64,000 bases of DNA, from assembly GCA_965246765.1 (NCBI GenBank), contig CBDFFJ010000005.1, positions 558,001 through 622,000 of the forward strand, written 5' to 3'. Every line of letters begins with the position of its first letter. The first letter of the stretch is position 1. Made by a program: the position numbers and the translations under genes. This stretch comes from UBA1952 sp965246765 (lineage in GTDB: Bacteria > Bacteroidota > Bacteroidia > Chitinophagales > Chitinophagaceae). The notes beneath the pieces are model-generated. The model ran no database searches. It was not told the DNA's origin and saw only the letters and a list, made by a program, of their open reading frames with translations. Shown here piece by piece: positions 25,790 through 33,956 of the stretch.

Positions 25790-26143
25790 ATGCTTATCCT
25801 TGACATAGAACGCATCTGCAAAGAGAAAGGCATCTCCAATGCCTCCATTTTTCTGCGCGGCCTCGGCTTCCATTCCAAATATATCACTACCATTATGCGC
25901 GGCAAGAGCACGCGCATGGATTACCGGCAGCTTGAGAAGCTCTGCCTCGCCCTCCACTGCACCCCCGGCGACCTCTTCGCCTGGCACCCGGATGAAGGGG
26001 CAACTGTTGCATCAAACCATCCCATGCAAACCCTCGTGCGGGTCAATAAACCGAGCATTCAAGACCTGCTGCGCAACCTGCCGGCGCATAAAATAGATGA
26101 ATTGCGCGGGCTGGTTGAGCAGATGGGCAGCGACGCTTCATAA
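25790..26143 (+). CDS. small Cro/C1-type HTH regulator, paralogue 1
   Basis: A 117-residue protein with an N-terminal HTH of the Cro/C1 class (like PF13443): LDIERICKEKGISNASIFLRGLGFHSKYITTIMRGKSTRMDYRQLEKLCLALHCTPGDLFAWHPDE. The C-terminal part (about 80-115) is conserved in its paralogue at 60731: HPM, then L.R...P.I.DLL..L...K.....L, perhaps a dimerisation helix. The two proteins align without gaps in the HTH. The gene starts directly at the end of a 21-bp repeat array, with CCTCCC just before the ATG and no Shine-Dalgarno site. It is monocistronic, ending in a terminator. The likely role is a DNA-binding repressor, with the array as candidate operator. Confidence 0.85.
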   Translation: MLILDIERICKEKGISNASIFLRGLGFHSKYITTIMRGKSTRMDYRQLEKLCLALHCTPGDLFAWHPDEGATVASNHPMQTLVRVNKPSIQDLLRNLPAHKIDELRGLVEQMGSDAS

Positions 26144-26177
26144 AAAAGCCCGGCTGCTATTGGCAGCCGGGCTTTTT
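26143..26177. terminator. bidirectional terminator
   Basis: A 15-bp perfect stem (26143-26157 with 26163-26177) with A-run and T-run on its two sides, between the HTH gene and the convergent M28 peptidase. Confidence 0.9.
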
Positions 26178-26181
26178 ACTT

Positions 26182-27120
26182 TCATTGCACCTGCGCAAGC
26201 AGTGCCTTAAACGTCTGCTCTACCACCGCGGCCATTCTCCCGTAATCCAGCGTATCCGGCGTATCGCCCTTCGTGTGATAGTTGGCATTGCGGAAGAATG
26301 AGGTGTCCGTAATCATCAGCGCCGGCCATCCCCTGTCCCAGTAGTTTAGGTGGTCGGAAAAGTCAATGCCGGGCAGGATGCGCGGCGCGCCGAACTTCTT
26401 TGTCCTTACAAGGCGCTGGCGCTTAAAGCCTTTTTGAAAAGAACGCACGAAGGCGCCTTTGTGCAGCTTATGCACCACTGTAATGTAATTGCCCCGGGAG
26501 CTGTAAAACAGCTTCAGCAGGCCGGCAGGGTAATGCTGCGTATGCTTCCCGTCCCTGAAATAGCCGATCATTTCCAACGACACCATGCCGCGCAGCGGAA
26601 TTTTATTAGCGGCGATATAAGCGGCATGAACCGCGCTGCCCATAGCCCGCGTGCGGAAGTAAGGCGGCTCCTCCAGCGTATAGGCCACAAGGTCTATTCT
26701 GTACTTCCATTCTTTAGTATCTGTGCCGCTCAGCAGCCGCTCCAGCTCCAGCAATCCCGCCACACCGCTCGCATTATCGTCTGCCCCCTCCTGGTCGCCG
26801 CACACATCGTAGTGCGCGCCTACAATGATGCGCGGCGCATCTTTCGGCCCGTAGGATGCGATAAGATTGACGTAATTCAGGCTGTCGTGCAGGCTGTAAG
26901 ATAGCACCTCTACAGAATCCTTATGCCTGCGCAACTGCTCATAGATATAGGTTGCCGCTTTATTGAGCGAAGCCGTATCAGCGCCATTCCGCGTATGGCC
27001 CGGCATACCGGCCAGCGCCAGTACATGGGCGTGCAGCGCGGCGGAATCAACGCTCACGGCGTTTGTGTTACTGCAAAGACCCAAACATGCCAGAAGCAAT
27101 ACGGTGATAAAAGGGCGCAT
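26182..27120 (-). CDS. M28 family metallopeptidase
   Basis: A 312-residue secreted zinc aminopeptidase. A signal peptide (MRPFITVLLLACLGLCSNTNA) is followed by the M28 zinc ligands: VGAHYDVCG (His103), GADDNASGVAGLLELERLL (Asp115), YTLEEPPYF with the catalytic and metal glutamates, and GIDFSDHLNYW with a further histidine. The predicted site is the periplasm or cell surface. A second M28 enzyme in the window (51049) is longer and not closely similar outside the motifs. Confidence 0.9.
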   Translation of the reverse strand: MRPFITVLLLACLGLCSNTNAVSVDSAALHAHVLALAGMPGHTRNGADTASLNKAATYIYEQLRRHKDSVEVLSYSLHDSLNYVNLIASYGPKDAPRIIVGAHYDVCGDQEGADDNASGVAGLLELERLLSGTDTKEWKYRIDLVAYTLEEPPYFRTRAMGSAVHAAYIAANKIPLRGMVSLEMIGYFRDGKHTQHYPAGLLKLFYSSRGNYITVVHKLHKGAFVRSFQKGFKRQRLVRTKKFGAPRILPGIDFSDHLNYWDRGWPALMITDTSFFRNANYHTKGDTPDTLDYGRMAAVVEQTFKALLAQVQ

Positions 27121-27189
27121 TGTGCCAAGATAATATGTTCTGCCGGGAGGGGCATGCAGTGCGCATCAGGCATTTAAAAGGCCTTCCTT

Positions 27190-27759
27190 TTAGAAATTGA
27201 AATTCAGCCCAAGCTTAAACACCGCCACATCCCAGCCCAGCTCGCTCCACGCGCCAAAAGCGCGGGTAAAGTTGTACTTCGTGCCCACAAAAGGCGCCAC
27301 AAAAGGCGCGGAAGGATAGGTATCCGCACCCGGCGCGTCATTGTCATAGCTCACAATGTAAGCGCCCGCGGCAAGGCCGCCGTAAGGGTCAAACTTATTG
27401 TTCTTATCCTTGAGAATGGTGAGGTGATAGATGCCGCGCACGGCAAAGGTGAAGGTCGTCCAGCGCGCCCTGTAGCCGCCGTAGTCATAATCATAGCGGC
27501 TCGTTTGCCAGCCCAGCTCCCCGCCTATTGCCAGGGTACCGGGGCCGAGATTAGGCACAATGCCATGCTCATAATTGACGATGAAGGCGGGCGAGTAATT
27601 GCTGGCAAGCCCATACGTATGCGACGGCCCGAAGCCGAGGGCGATGCCAATGGCATTATCGCCCGCATCAAAGGCGGGTTTTGCGCCGCCTTTCTTCTTT
27701 TGAGCGTTTACGGAGATGGCAAGGAGCAGGCCGGCGACAAGCAGAAATGTTTTCTTCAT
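27190..27759 (-). CDS. outer membrane beta-barrel protein
   Basis: A 189-residue protein with signal MKKTFLLVAGLLLAISVNAQ, then a lysine-rich stretch and barrel strands (NAIGIALGFGPSHTYG, TLAIGGELGWQTSRYDYDYGGY, WTTFTFAVRGIYHLTI), ending in LGLNFNF with a terminal phenylalanine, the usual BAM recognition signal. Porin-like; ligand unknown. Confidence 0.82.
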   Translation of the reverse strand: MKKTFLLVAGLLLAISVNAQKKKGGAKPAFDAGDNAIGIALGFGPSHTYGLASNYSPAFIVNYEHGIVPNLGPGTLAIGGELGWQTSRYDYDYGGYRARWTTFTFAVRGIYHLTILKDKNNKFDPYGGLAAGAYIVSYDNDAPGADTYPSAPFVAPFVGTKYNFTRAFGAWSELGWDVAVFKLGLNFNF

Positions 27760-27824
27760 ATGGGAAAATGGTTTTTAGATACAGGCGCAGGCTAAGAAAT
27801 TTCATGCCGCTTACCTTGCCCCCA

Positions 27825-28229
27825 ATGGCAAAAGTGCTTTCTCTGCTACAGCCCTGGGCCTCGCTGGTGGTAATGGGCCTGAAAACAATTGAGACGCGAA
27901 GCTGGACAACGGCCTACCGCGGCCCGCTGCTCATACATGCTTCCAAAGGGGCGGGCGGCGAGGCGGTGGCAGGGTTGCCGCTCATTCAAAAGCATATTCC
28001 GGACTTCGGTGCACTGCCCTTTGGGGCCATCATTGGCGAAGCGTTGTTGACGGATGTGCTGCGCATCGGCGAGGCTGCGCTGCCGCCTGATCTCCTGCCG
28101 CGCCTTACGCTGGAAGAGCGGGCCTTTGGTGACTATGGCCCGGGCCGCTGGGCGTGGATGCTGGATGAGGCAGCAGAGTGGCAGGAGCCGATGCCCGCAA
28201 GGGGCTATCCGGGGCTCTGGGTCTGGTGA
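27825..28229 (+). CDS. ASCH domain protein
   Basis: A 134-residue ASCH-fold protein. The motif MAKVLSLLQPWASLVVMGLKTIETRSWTTAYRGPLLIHASK (residues 1-41) is the family signature; the fold resembles PUA and binds RNA. Members are annotated as putative RNA-binding or N4-acetylcytidine amidohydrolase proteins. I chose the ATG at 27825 because the family begins KALSLxQPWASLV; the ATG at 27804 adds seven residues. It is divergent from the barrel protein gene. Confidence 0.87.
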   Translation: MAKVLSLLQPWASLVVMGLKTIETRSWTTAYRGPLLIHASKGAGGEAVAGLPLIQKHIPDFGALPFGAIIGEALLTDVLRIGEAALPPDLLPRLTLEERAFGDYGPGRWAWMLDEAAEWQEPMPARGYPGLWVW

Positions 28230-28241
28230 ATGGCCCCTGAC

Positions 28242-28619
28242 TTATTGAACAGCCCCTCTGCCGTAGCCGATAAAGAGGTACAGGTATATCATTCTTGAGA
28301 AGCGCATCAGCCAGGGCTGCACTAATATCACCACGGCAATGCTAGTGGCGAGGTAGTAATAAATGCTGTTGTCCAGGTAGCTCATGCCGAAGATGGGCCA
28401 GTACCAGAGCAGGTTCAGGAAGAAGAGCATGATGGTGAGGGCATAGTTAATGCCGCCGCCATTGTTGCGCTCGTGGAGGAGTTTTTGCCCGCAGGCGGGG
28501 CAATTATCATTCATCTTCAAAAGGCTTCCTAAGGGGAAGATGCCCTTTTGGGGAAAGACCGGCCCCTTGCGGCAGTTGGGGCATTTACCGGAAAGCAGGG
28601 CTGGCAGCAGGGAAGGCAT
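28242..28619 (-). CDS. DUF983 membrane protein
   Basis: A 125-residue DUF983 protein. The N terminus has two cysteine pairs, GKCPNCRKGPVF and NCPACGQK, which look like a zinc ribbon, and two membrane helices follow (YALTIMLFFLNLLWYWPIFG and YYYLATSIAVVILVQPWLM). Members are often near cytochrome oxidase or denitrification genes, but here the neighbours are unrelated. It is divergent from the M16-like gene. Confidence 0.88.
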   Translation of the reverse strand: MPSLLPALLSGKCPNCRKGPVFPQKGIFPLGSLLKMNDNCPACGQKLLHERNNGGGINYALTIMLFFLNLLWYWPIFGMSYLDNSIYYYLATSIAVVILVQPWLMRFSRMIYLYLFIGYGRGAVQ

Positions 28620-28659
28620 TTCGCGAAATTAGCTATTGCCCTCCGCCCCGTCTCCATCC

Positions 28660-28667
28660 TACCTTCG
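28660..28667 (+). promoter_or_regulatory. -7-like box of the M16-like gene
   Basis: TACCTTCG, one mismatch from TAnnTTTG, 7 bases before the ATG. The same variant lies upstream of tatC (40197). Confidence 0.4.
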
Positions 28668-28674
28668 CTCCCTT

Positions 28675-29964
28675 ATGACGAACCTTGACCGAAAGACGCC
28701 CCCTGCCATACACGACGCCGTAGAGTTTGACTATCGCCTGCCGCCTATCAACAGGCAGGCCCTTGACAATGGCATTCCGTTTTACTGGCTCTCGGCGGGC
28801 GTGCAGGATGTAGTGGCGCTTGACTTTGTATATCCGGCCGGCATCTGGCATGAAGAGAAGCCGGGCGTGGCGCAGGCTACTGCCGGCCTGTTGAAGAATG
28901 GCACTTCCCGCCACAGCGCCCACGAGGTGCATGAAGCGCTTGAGTTTTACGGCGCCAACCTCCGGGTAAGCGCGGGGGACGATTTCTGCATCGTGTCACT
29001 GTACGCCCTTACCAAGGATCTGGCGCAACTGCTGCCGATTGTGAACGAAATACTGACGGAGGCAAGCTTTCCGGAAGAAGAGGTAGCCATCCATAAGCAG
29101 AATGCCATACAGCGCCTGCTGGTCAATCTGCGGCAGTGCGAGTTTGTGGCCAATCAGCGTATTGATGCCCTGGTATGGGGCGAAGCGCATCCGTACGGGC
29201 GGTATTCTCGCGTAGAAAAGATTGAGGCGCTCAGCCGTGAGGATATTGTGGCCTTTTACCGGAAGGCATACGCGTTAAGCGGCGTGCAGATATTTATGGC
29301 AGGCAAGATCAGCGACAGCGATACGGCGCTGGTCAATAAGCTGTTCGGAAGCATTCCGATCCGGCAGGCCGTGCCGGAGCCGGATGCTGCTTTTTCCGCG
29401 CCCGGGCCCTCCCATCAGAAGCACCGTGAGATTAATGACCCCGCCGGCGTGCAGGCAGCCATACGCCTGGGCCGGAAAGCGCCAAACCGTCATCATCCCG
29501 ATTTTCCAAAGCTGATTGTGCTGAATACCCTGTTCGGCGGCTACTTCGGCTCCCGGCTTATGAGCAATATCCGGGAGGACAAAGGTTATACGTACGGCAT
29601 TTACTCCTCGCTGCAACCCAACGTGCGCGGCGGCTCGCTTACTATTCACACCGAAGTAGGCCGGGATGTGCTGGAGGCGGCGGTAACCGAAATATACCGG
29701 GAGATGGAAGCCCTGCGTGACACGGAGGCGTGCAATGATGAGCTGATGCTGGTAAAGAATTACCTGCTTGGGGGGCTGCTCGGCGACCTGGACGGCCCTT
29801 TTCAGATTCTGCAGCGCTGGCGCACGCTTATCCTGAATGGCCTTGATGAGCGGCATTTCAATAATAATATTCGCACTTACAAGGAAGTAACGGCCGCTGA
29901 ATTGCAGCGCCTTGCGCAGGAATATTTCGGCGCGGACGACTTCTATGAGATTGCGGTGGTGTAA
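28675..29964 (+). CDS. M16-like (pitrilysin fold) protein lacking the zinc motif
   Basis: A 429-residue protein with the M16 peptidase fold: N-terminal domain NGIPFYWLSAGVQDVVALDFVYPAGIWHEEKPGVAQATAGLLKNGTSRHSAHEVHEALEFYGANLRVS and a C-terminal domain with GGYFGSRLMSNIREDKGYTYGIYSSL, the conserved R/Y loop of the second half. The HxxEH zinc motif is replaced by QATAG at the equivalent site (about residue 62), so it cannot be an active zinc peptidase. Such inactive subunits normally pair with an active M16 subunit, and none is adjacent. No signal peptide is visible. Confidence 0.85.
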   Translation: MTNLDRKTPPAIHDAVEFDYRLPPINRQALDNGIPFYWLSAGVQDVVALDFVYPAGIWHEEKPGVAQATAGLLKNGTSRHSAHEVHEALEFYGANLRVSAGDDFCIVSLYALTKDLAQLLPIVNEILTEASFPEEEVAIHKQNAIQRLLVNLRQCEFVANQRIDALVWGEAHPYGRYSRVEKIEALSREDIVAFYRKAYALSGVQIFMAGKISDSDTALVNKLFGSIPIRQAVPEPDAAFSAPGPSHQKHREINDPAGVQAAIRLGRKAPNRHHPDFPKLIVLNTLFGGYFGSRLMSNIREDKGYTYGIYSSLQPNVRGGSLTIHTEVGRDVLEAAVTEIYREMEALRDTEACNDELMLVKNYLLGGLLGDLDGPFQILQRWRTLILNGLDERHFNNNIRTYKEVTAAELQRLAQEYFGADDFYEIAVV

Positions 29965-30058
29965 GGACAATCGCGTATTCGCAGCGCTCGCTGAGTCATC
30001 GTCATAAGTTGACGGGCATTACACCGGCGCATCGTTTTGACGCAACAGCGCACAAAAA

Positions 30059-30087
30059 ATCAGGGCTGCCTTTCGGGCAGCCCTGAT
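30059..30087 (-). terminator. terminator of the GEVED/T9SS gene
   Basis: A 12-bp stem (30059-30070 with 30076-30087) with the loop near TTTCG; on the minus strand it is followed by a T-run (30053-30058). Confidence 0.8.
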
Positions 30088-30110
30088 GCATTATCGGAGT
30101 CCTGTAAGTA

Positions 30111-33100
30111 TTAGTGAACAGTCAGCTTGCGAACCTGCTTTTCACCATCAGCGTGAATTTCCACGAAGTAAACGCCCTTGGCCTTACCGCTGAGGTCAAG
30201 CTCTGTTGAGAAGCGCGTACCTGCATTGTCAAAGCTGCGGGTCATTACCTGCTGGCCGGTGATTGTGGTCACAATCACGTCCACATGGCTTATAGCCTTA
30301 GCCGCGTCAAATATCACGGTAGCCTTTGCGTCTGTAGGGTTCGGGAAGATGGCCAGATTGGTTACCAGACTGCTGCCCGGTACGTTGAGCGCGGTACGGG
30401 TCAGGGTCACTACATAATCCTCAACCTCACCGGAGATAAAGCCGCCCGCACCATCATTACCATTGCCAACGGCAGTAGTATTGAGGTCATTGTTCAGAAC
30501 CACGCGCAGACCGGTAGGCACATTCGGGATAAGCGTGCTCGGCATCTTAAAGGTCGTGTCCAGGTAGAACTTGCTGGCAGTAGTACGGCCGCGGAAGATC
30601 AGCTCCGGAGGGAACGGATAGCCCGGCGTGCCTACAGAATACCTGCCGTCATGGTTGAAGTCGATAAACACACTGACCATCGCATCGGCATGATTCAGCG
30701 TACGCATAGTGTGATATACAGCTATGCGGTACGTGGTGTCTGCGGCAAGCGACAGGTTTGGAATGTATGTATAATCGGTACGGCGGCGGTTTGCAGCAGG
30801 GTTACCGAGGTGCGGACCAGAAACTACCATCGGCTGCGGGTTGATGAACGGCGTAGCATAAGGGCCGATCACGAAAGAGCCTATGTCTGAGGAATCAAGC
30901 GCGCCCGGAGGTATTGCTGATGCGAACGGATAGCAGTTCACCGGCGCAGGGTTAAACACATCCATCACATTGCTGTAAGTAGTGTCGCCTGTATTAGTGC
31001 AGATTACCGCGAGGCGGAACTTAGTGCCATAGCTGGAAGCTGTGATCGGTACATTAAATACAGTGTCCTTATTTGCAGAGCCGGCAATGTTGTTATAAGA
31101 CGCGCCGCCATTGGTGCTCGTCTGCCATATGCGAACGATGCCCGTACGCTTCTTCTCGTAGCCTGTATCCCAGATATCTACCGTGTAGCCAGGGCATACT
31201 GATGTGTCGGAGATATAAGCCAGACCCGGATCAACCGGACCATTACATGGCTGGTACTCAATATACACCAGGTAATCTTCCGCCTCACCAGGATATGTGA
31301 AGGCGCCGCAAGGATTGATGGTTGTAGAAACAAGTGGTGTGTGGATAGCACGCAGACCCGTAAGGCCTACAGCCGCGGTAACAGGAATTTTAAAATCCTT
31401 AAACACCGTAGGCGCGGTAGAGCTGCCTATCGTCGTGCTCATAATCATCTCACCCGGAGGTGTAGCCGTAGCCAGTGCCGGATTAAACACGCCGTCGCGG
31501 TTCAGATCAAGGAAGAATGCTGCCGGATAGCCCGTGTAGAAATACGACTGGTTTGTGTACGCAGTCATAGCGAAGCGGTACGTAGAGTCGCGGATCAGGG
31601 TTGGCGCAGGTACCGTCTTGGTATAGTCGGTGTACCAGCTTGTAGCATTTGGATTGCTCAGCGTTGGCAGCGGGTTGCCATTGTTCAGAAGCGTAACACC
31701 TGCAGGGCGCGTAGTAACCGTTACGTTACCAATCGTATTGTAGTAATAGTTAGGGTAAGTAACGCTTGTAGGTACCGTGCAATAGCAGTAGTAGAATGGA
31801 TTCAGCTTCACATCATATACCAGCGAGGTATCGTCAAGCGGCGTTGGCAACGTGTTGGAGCAGCTTACAATTACACGGAATGAGGTAGGAACGCTGATGT
31901 TTGCCGTAGGCTTGGGAACAGTACCGCCGGGCAGATTAGTCCAGCCCGCTGAAGAGCCCGTTGGCTTATACTGCCACAGGTAGGTGAGACCGGCAGCCAT
32001 AGATGTGCCGGTGAGTGAAAGCGTGAAATTCTTACCAGGACAGGCGCTGATCGTATCAATCTTACCCGCTGTTGGCTTGGCAGCGCAGGGAGGCAAAACG
32101 CGCACACCGTCAAGGCCCATATCGCCATAATACTGATAAGCGTCCTTGTAGCTCCAGCGGATAACTGTTGTAGCTGTGTTGGTAGCCGGCAGCGACAGCG
32201 ACTTAAAGTCCCATCCGCCTGTACCGGCTCCGTACTTCGCCAGATTAGAGAAGGTCATACCGCCATCTGAAGAGAAATCTACAATGATGGAGTCTCCCGG
32301 ATAAGTGCCCGGCGTCGGGTAGGTGCGGGTATAAAAGTCAAGTTGTGCATTGCCTGTAAAGCCGCTGCAGTTTACATATGCAGAGAGCATCCCCGCGTTG
32401 CCGCCGCCCACCGGGGCGTAGTAGCCGTGCCAGCGCGCGCAGTATGTGCCTTGTGCAGCCTGCGGCGCGAAGGTGCCTGAAGTAATGTAAGATGGATTCC
32501 AGTTTGCAGTAGCGCCTTCGTCATAGCGGCGGAATGAATTATCGCCCGTGGCCGGCTGGTTAGTCCAGTTGGCAGATGGCAGATCTTTGGTAGAGCAGCC
32601 GTTCTGCCAGTTCTCAAAGCCCTCTGTGAAAGGAAGCGATGCATACGTAGGGCCCGTGCCGGTTACGTTGAAGATACGGTTACACGTACTGTCGCTCAGG
32701 CCGGAGTTGGCGCAAGTGATCACCATGTGGAAACGCGTGCTCTGCGTAATAGGGAAAGTAGTATAGTTAGGTGTGTTACCACCGCTTGGCACCGGCAGCC
32801 AGGTAGTGCCGCCATTAATGCTGTACATCCACTGGTATGTAAGGTTGGAGGCAACCGTAGAGTTGATCGCGTTCAGGCCGAAAATGCTGCCCGGGCAAAC
32901 GTTAGACGTAGTGCCGCAGGCAGGCGACTGGATGCCCGCCGTAGGCGCACCCGTACAAGGAGCCAGATTATCAATGCTCACATCGTCAATGAAAATGTCA
33001 TTGCCAAACTGCGAGGTGGCTTTAAACACTATATAGTTGGTAGTGCCCGAAAAAGTGCCCGGTACATTAAACACATACTTGTACCAGCCATCCGAAGACA

Positions 33101-33581
33101 CTGCCGGCGTACCGCCCGACCAGCGCACCACGCTGCCCAGCAGACTGCCCCCCGTGGAGGTAGCCGTCGTATTCGCATACACATCCACCTTCTCGCCCGT
33201 AGTGCCCGAATAGCCCGCATCGCGGTACATCCAGAACGATACCTGCACCAGCGAGGTCCCCGAAAAGCTCACCGCAGGCGTAGTCAGCTCCGCGCTGCCG
33301 CTGCTTACTGAAAATGAATTGAATTGCGCCTCACCCGCACCGCTGTGCGGGCTCTGAGATGGCCATGTGCCAGACGTTACCCGGTTCCAGATCGGAGAGC
33401 CCGTTGTCCGCGTCCAGCCCGTTGGCGGGAAGGTTACATTGTCAAAGCTCTGAGACAGCAGGTTTTGCGCTATGCCGTCGCTGGCAGCGCACAGGCTTAA
33501 TAGTAAAATCAGCAGCATCGGCGCCAGACGCAGACGCGAACCGCCTGTACGCTGATTGTGATAGGTAGAGGGTGTTTCCAT
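30111..33581 (-). CDS. giant secreted GEVED-domain protein with T9SS type A sorting domain
   Basis: A 1156-residue surface or secreted protein. A signal peptide (MLLILLLSLCAASDGIAQ, about 22-39) is followed by two jelly-roll/MAM-like segments (SQSFDNVTFPPTGWTRTT and TEGFENWQNGCSTKDLPSA), Ig-like segments and two GEVED domains marked YPGEAEDYLVYIEYQP and ISGEVEDYVVTLTRTA, each preceded by FLDLNRDG or FIDFNHDG calcium-like loops. The C-terminal 80 residues (NLAIFPNPTDAKATVIFD ... GVYFVEIHADGEKQVRKLTVH) form the T9SS sorting domain. Adhesion or polymer binding is likely; no catalytic motif is seen. It is monocistronic, with a terminator. Confidence 0.9.
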   Translation of the reverse strand: METPSTYHNQRTGGSRLRLAPMLLILLLSLCAASDGIAQNLLSQSFDNVTFPPTGWTRTTGSPIWNRVTSGTWPSQSPHSGAGEAQFNSFSVSSGSAELTTPAVSFSGTSLVQVSFWMYRDAGYSGTTGEKVDVYANTTATSTGGSLLGSVVRWSGGTPAVSSDGWYKYVFNVPGTFSGTTNYIVFKATSQFGNDIFIDDVSIDNLAPCTGAPTAGIQSPACGTTSNVCPGSIFGLNAINSTVASNLTYQWMYSINGGTTWLPVPSGGNTPNYTTFPITQSTRFHMVITCANSGLSDSTCNRIFNVTGTGPTYASLPFTEGFENWQNGCSTKDLPSANWTNQPATGDNSFRRYDEGATANWNPSYITSGTFAPQAAQGTYCARWHGYYAPVGGGNAGMLSAYVNCSGFTGNAQLDFYTRTYPTPGTYPGDSIIVDFSSDGGMTFSNLAKYGAGTGGWDFKSLSLPATNTATTVIRWSYKDAYQYYGDMGLDGVRVLPPCAAKPTAGKIDTISACPGKNFTLSLTGTSMAAGLTYLWQYKPTGSSAGWTNLPGGTVPKPTANISVPTSFRVIVSCSNTLPTPLDDTSLVYDVKLNPFYYCYCTVPTSVTYPNYYYNTIGNVTVTTRPAGVTLLNNGNPLPTLSNPNATSWYTDYTKTVPAPTLIRDSTYRFAMTAYTNQSYFYTGYPAAFFLDLNRDGVFNPALATATPPGEMIMSTTIGSSTAPTVFKDFKIPVTAAVGLTGLRAIHTPLVSTTINPCGAFTYPGEAEDYLVYIEYQPCNGPVDPGLAYISDTSVCPGYTVDIWDTGYEKKRTGIVRIWQTSTNGGASYNNIAGSANKDTVFNVPITASSYGTKFRLAVICTNTGDTTYSNVMDVFNPAPVNCYPFASAIPPGALDSSDIGSFVIGPYATPFINPQPMVVSGPHLGNPAANRRRTDYTYIPNLSLAADTTYRIAVYHTMRTLNHADAMVSVFIDFNHDGRYSVGTPGYPFPPELIFRGRTTASKFYLDTTFKMPSTLIPNVPTGLRVVLNNDLNTTAVGNGNDGAGGFISGEVEDYVVTLTRTALNVPGSSLVTNLAIFPNPTDAKATVIFDAAKAISHVDVIVTTITGQQVMTRSFDNAGTRFSTELDLSGKAKGVYFVEIHADGEKQVRKLTVH

Positions 33582-33956
33582 ACGATGTAATAATTGGTTG
33601 ATGGATGAATTGCGGGGATGAAATTAAGACCTCTTGATATAGAAAGTACAAGCCGTTAAAATTATGGTTTAGCCGTGACGTTTCCTAAATGCCGCCATCC
33701 GCGCACTTCAGAGACCGGCAAAGTCGCGCCGCGGTTGGCCCCCAATGTCTTCCTTTTGTAAGAATGGCCCACATGCCCCCAATCTGTGACACTCCGCTGG
33801 CCTACCCCCGCCCCGACAGCACTCGTGGGGCAACGGCACCCTCACCATTTACCATTCACCAATCGCTGCACACTATTCACTTCATTTTCATCTAAATTTG
33901 CCCGCCTTAGAAAAAATCCCTCTCTTTCCACACACAATACATCCAATCCCCCCCCA
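33582..33956. other. 375-bp intergenic region between divergent genes
   Basis: No gene is supported here. It holds the promoter regions of the minus-strand GEVED gene and of the foldase gene. A repeated CCCCCAAT word lies around 33739 and 33777. The only clear site is the -7 box at 33893-33900. Confidence 0.6.
33893..33900 (+). promoter_or_regulatory. -7 box of the PpiD-like gene
   Basis: TAAATTTG, an exact TAnnTTTG match, 56 bases before the chosen ATG. It lies inside the longer in-frame open reading frame, which argues for the ATG at 33957. Confidence 0.55.

Noticed and set aside
25579..26143. Type III toxin-antitoxin (repeat RNA antitoxin plus ribonuclease)
   Set aside because: The downstream protein is a clear Cro/C1-type HTH, not a ToxN-like ribonuclease.
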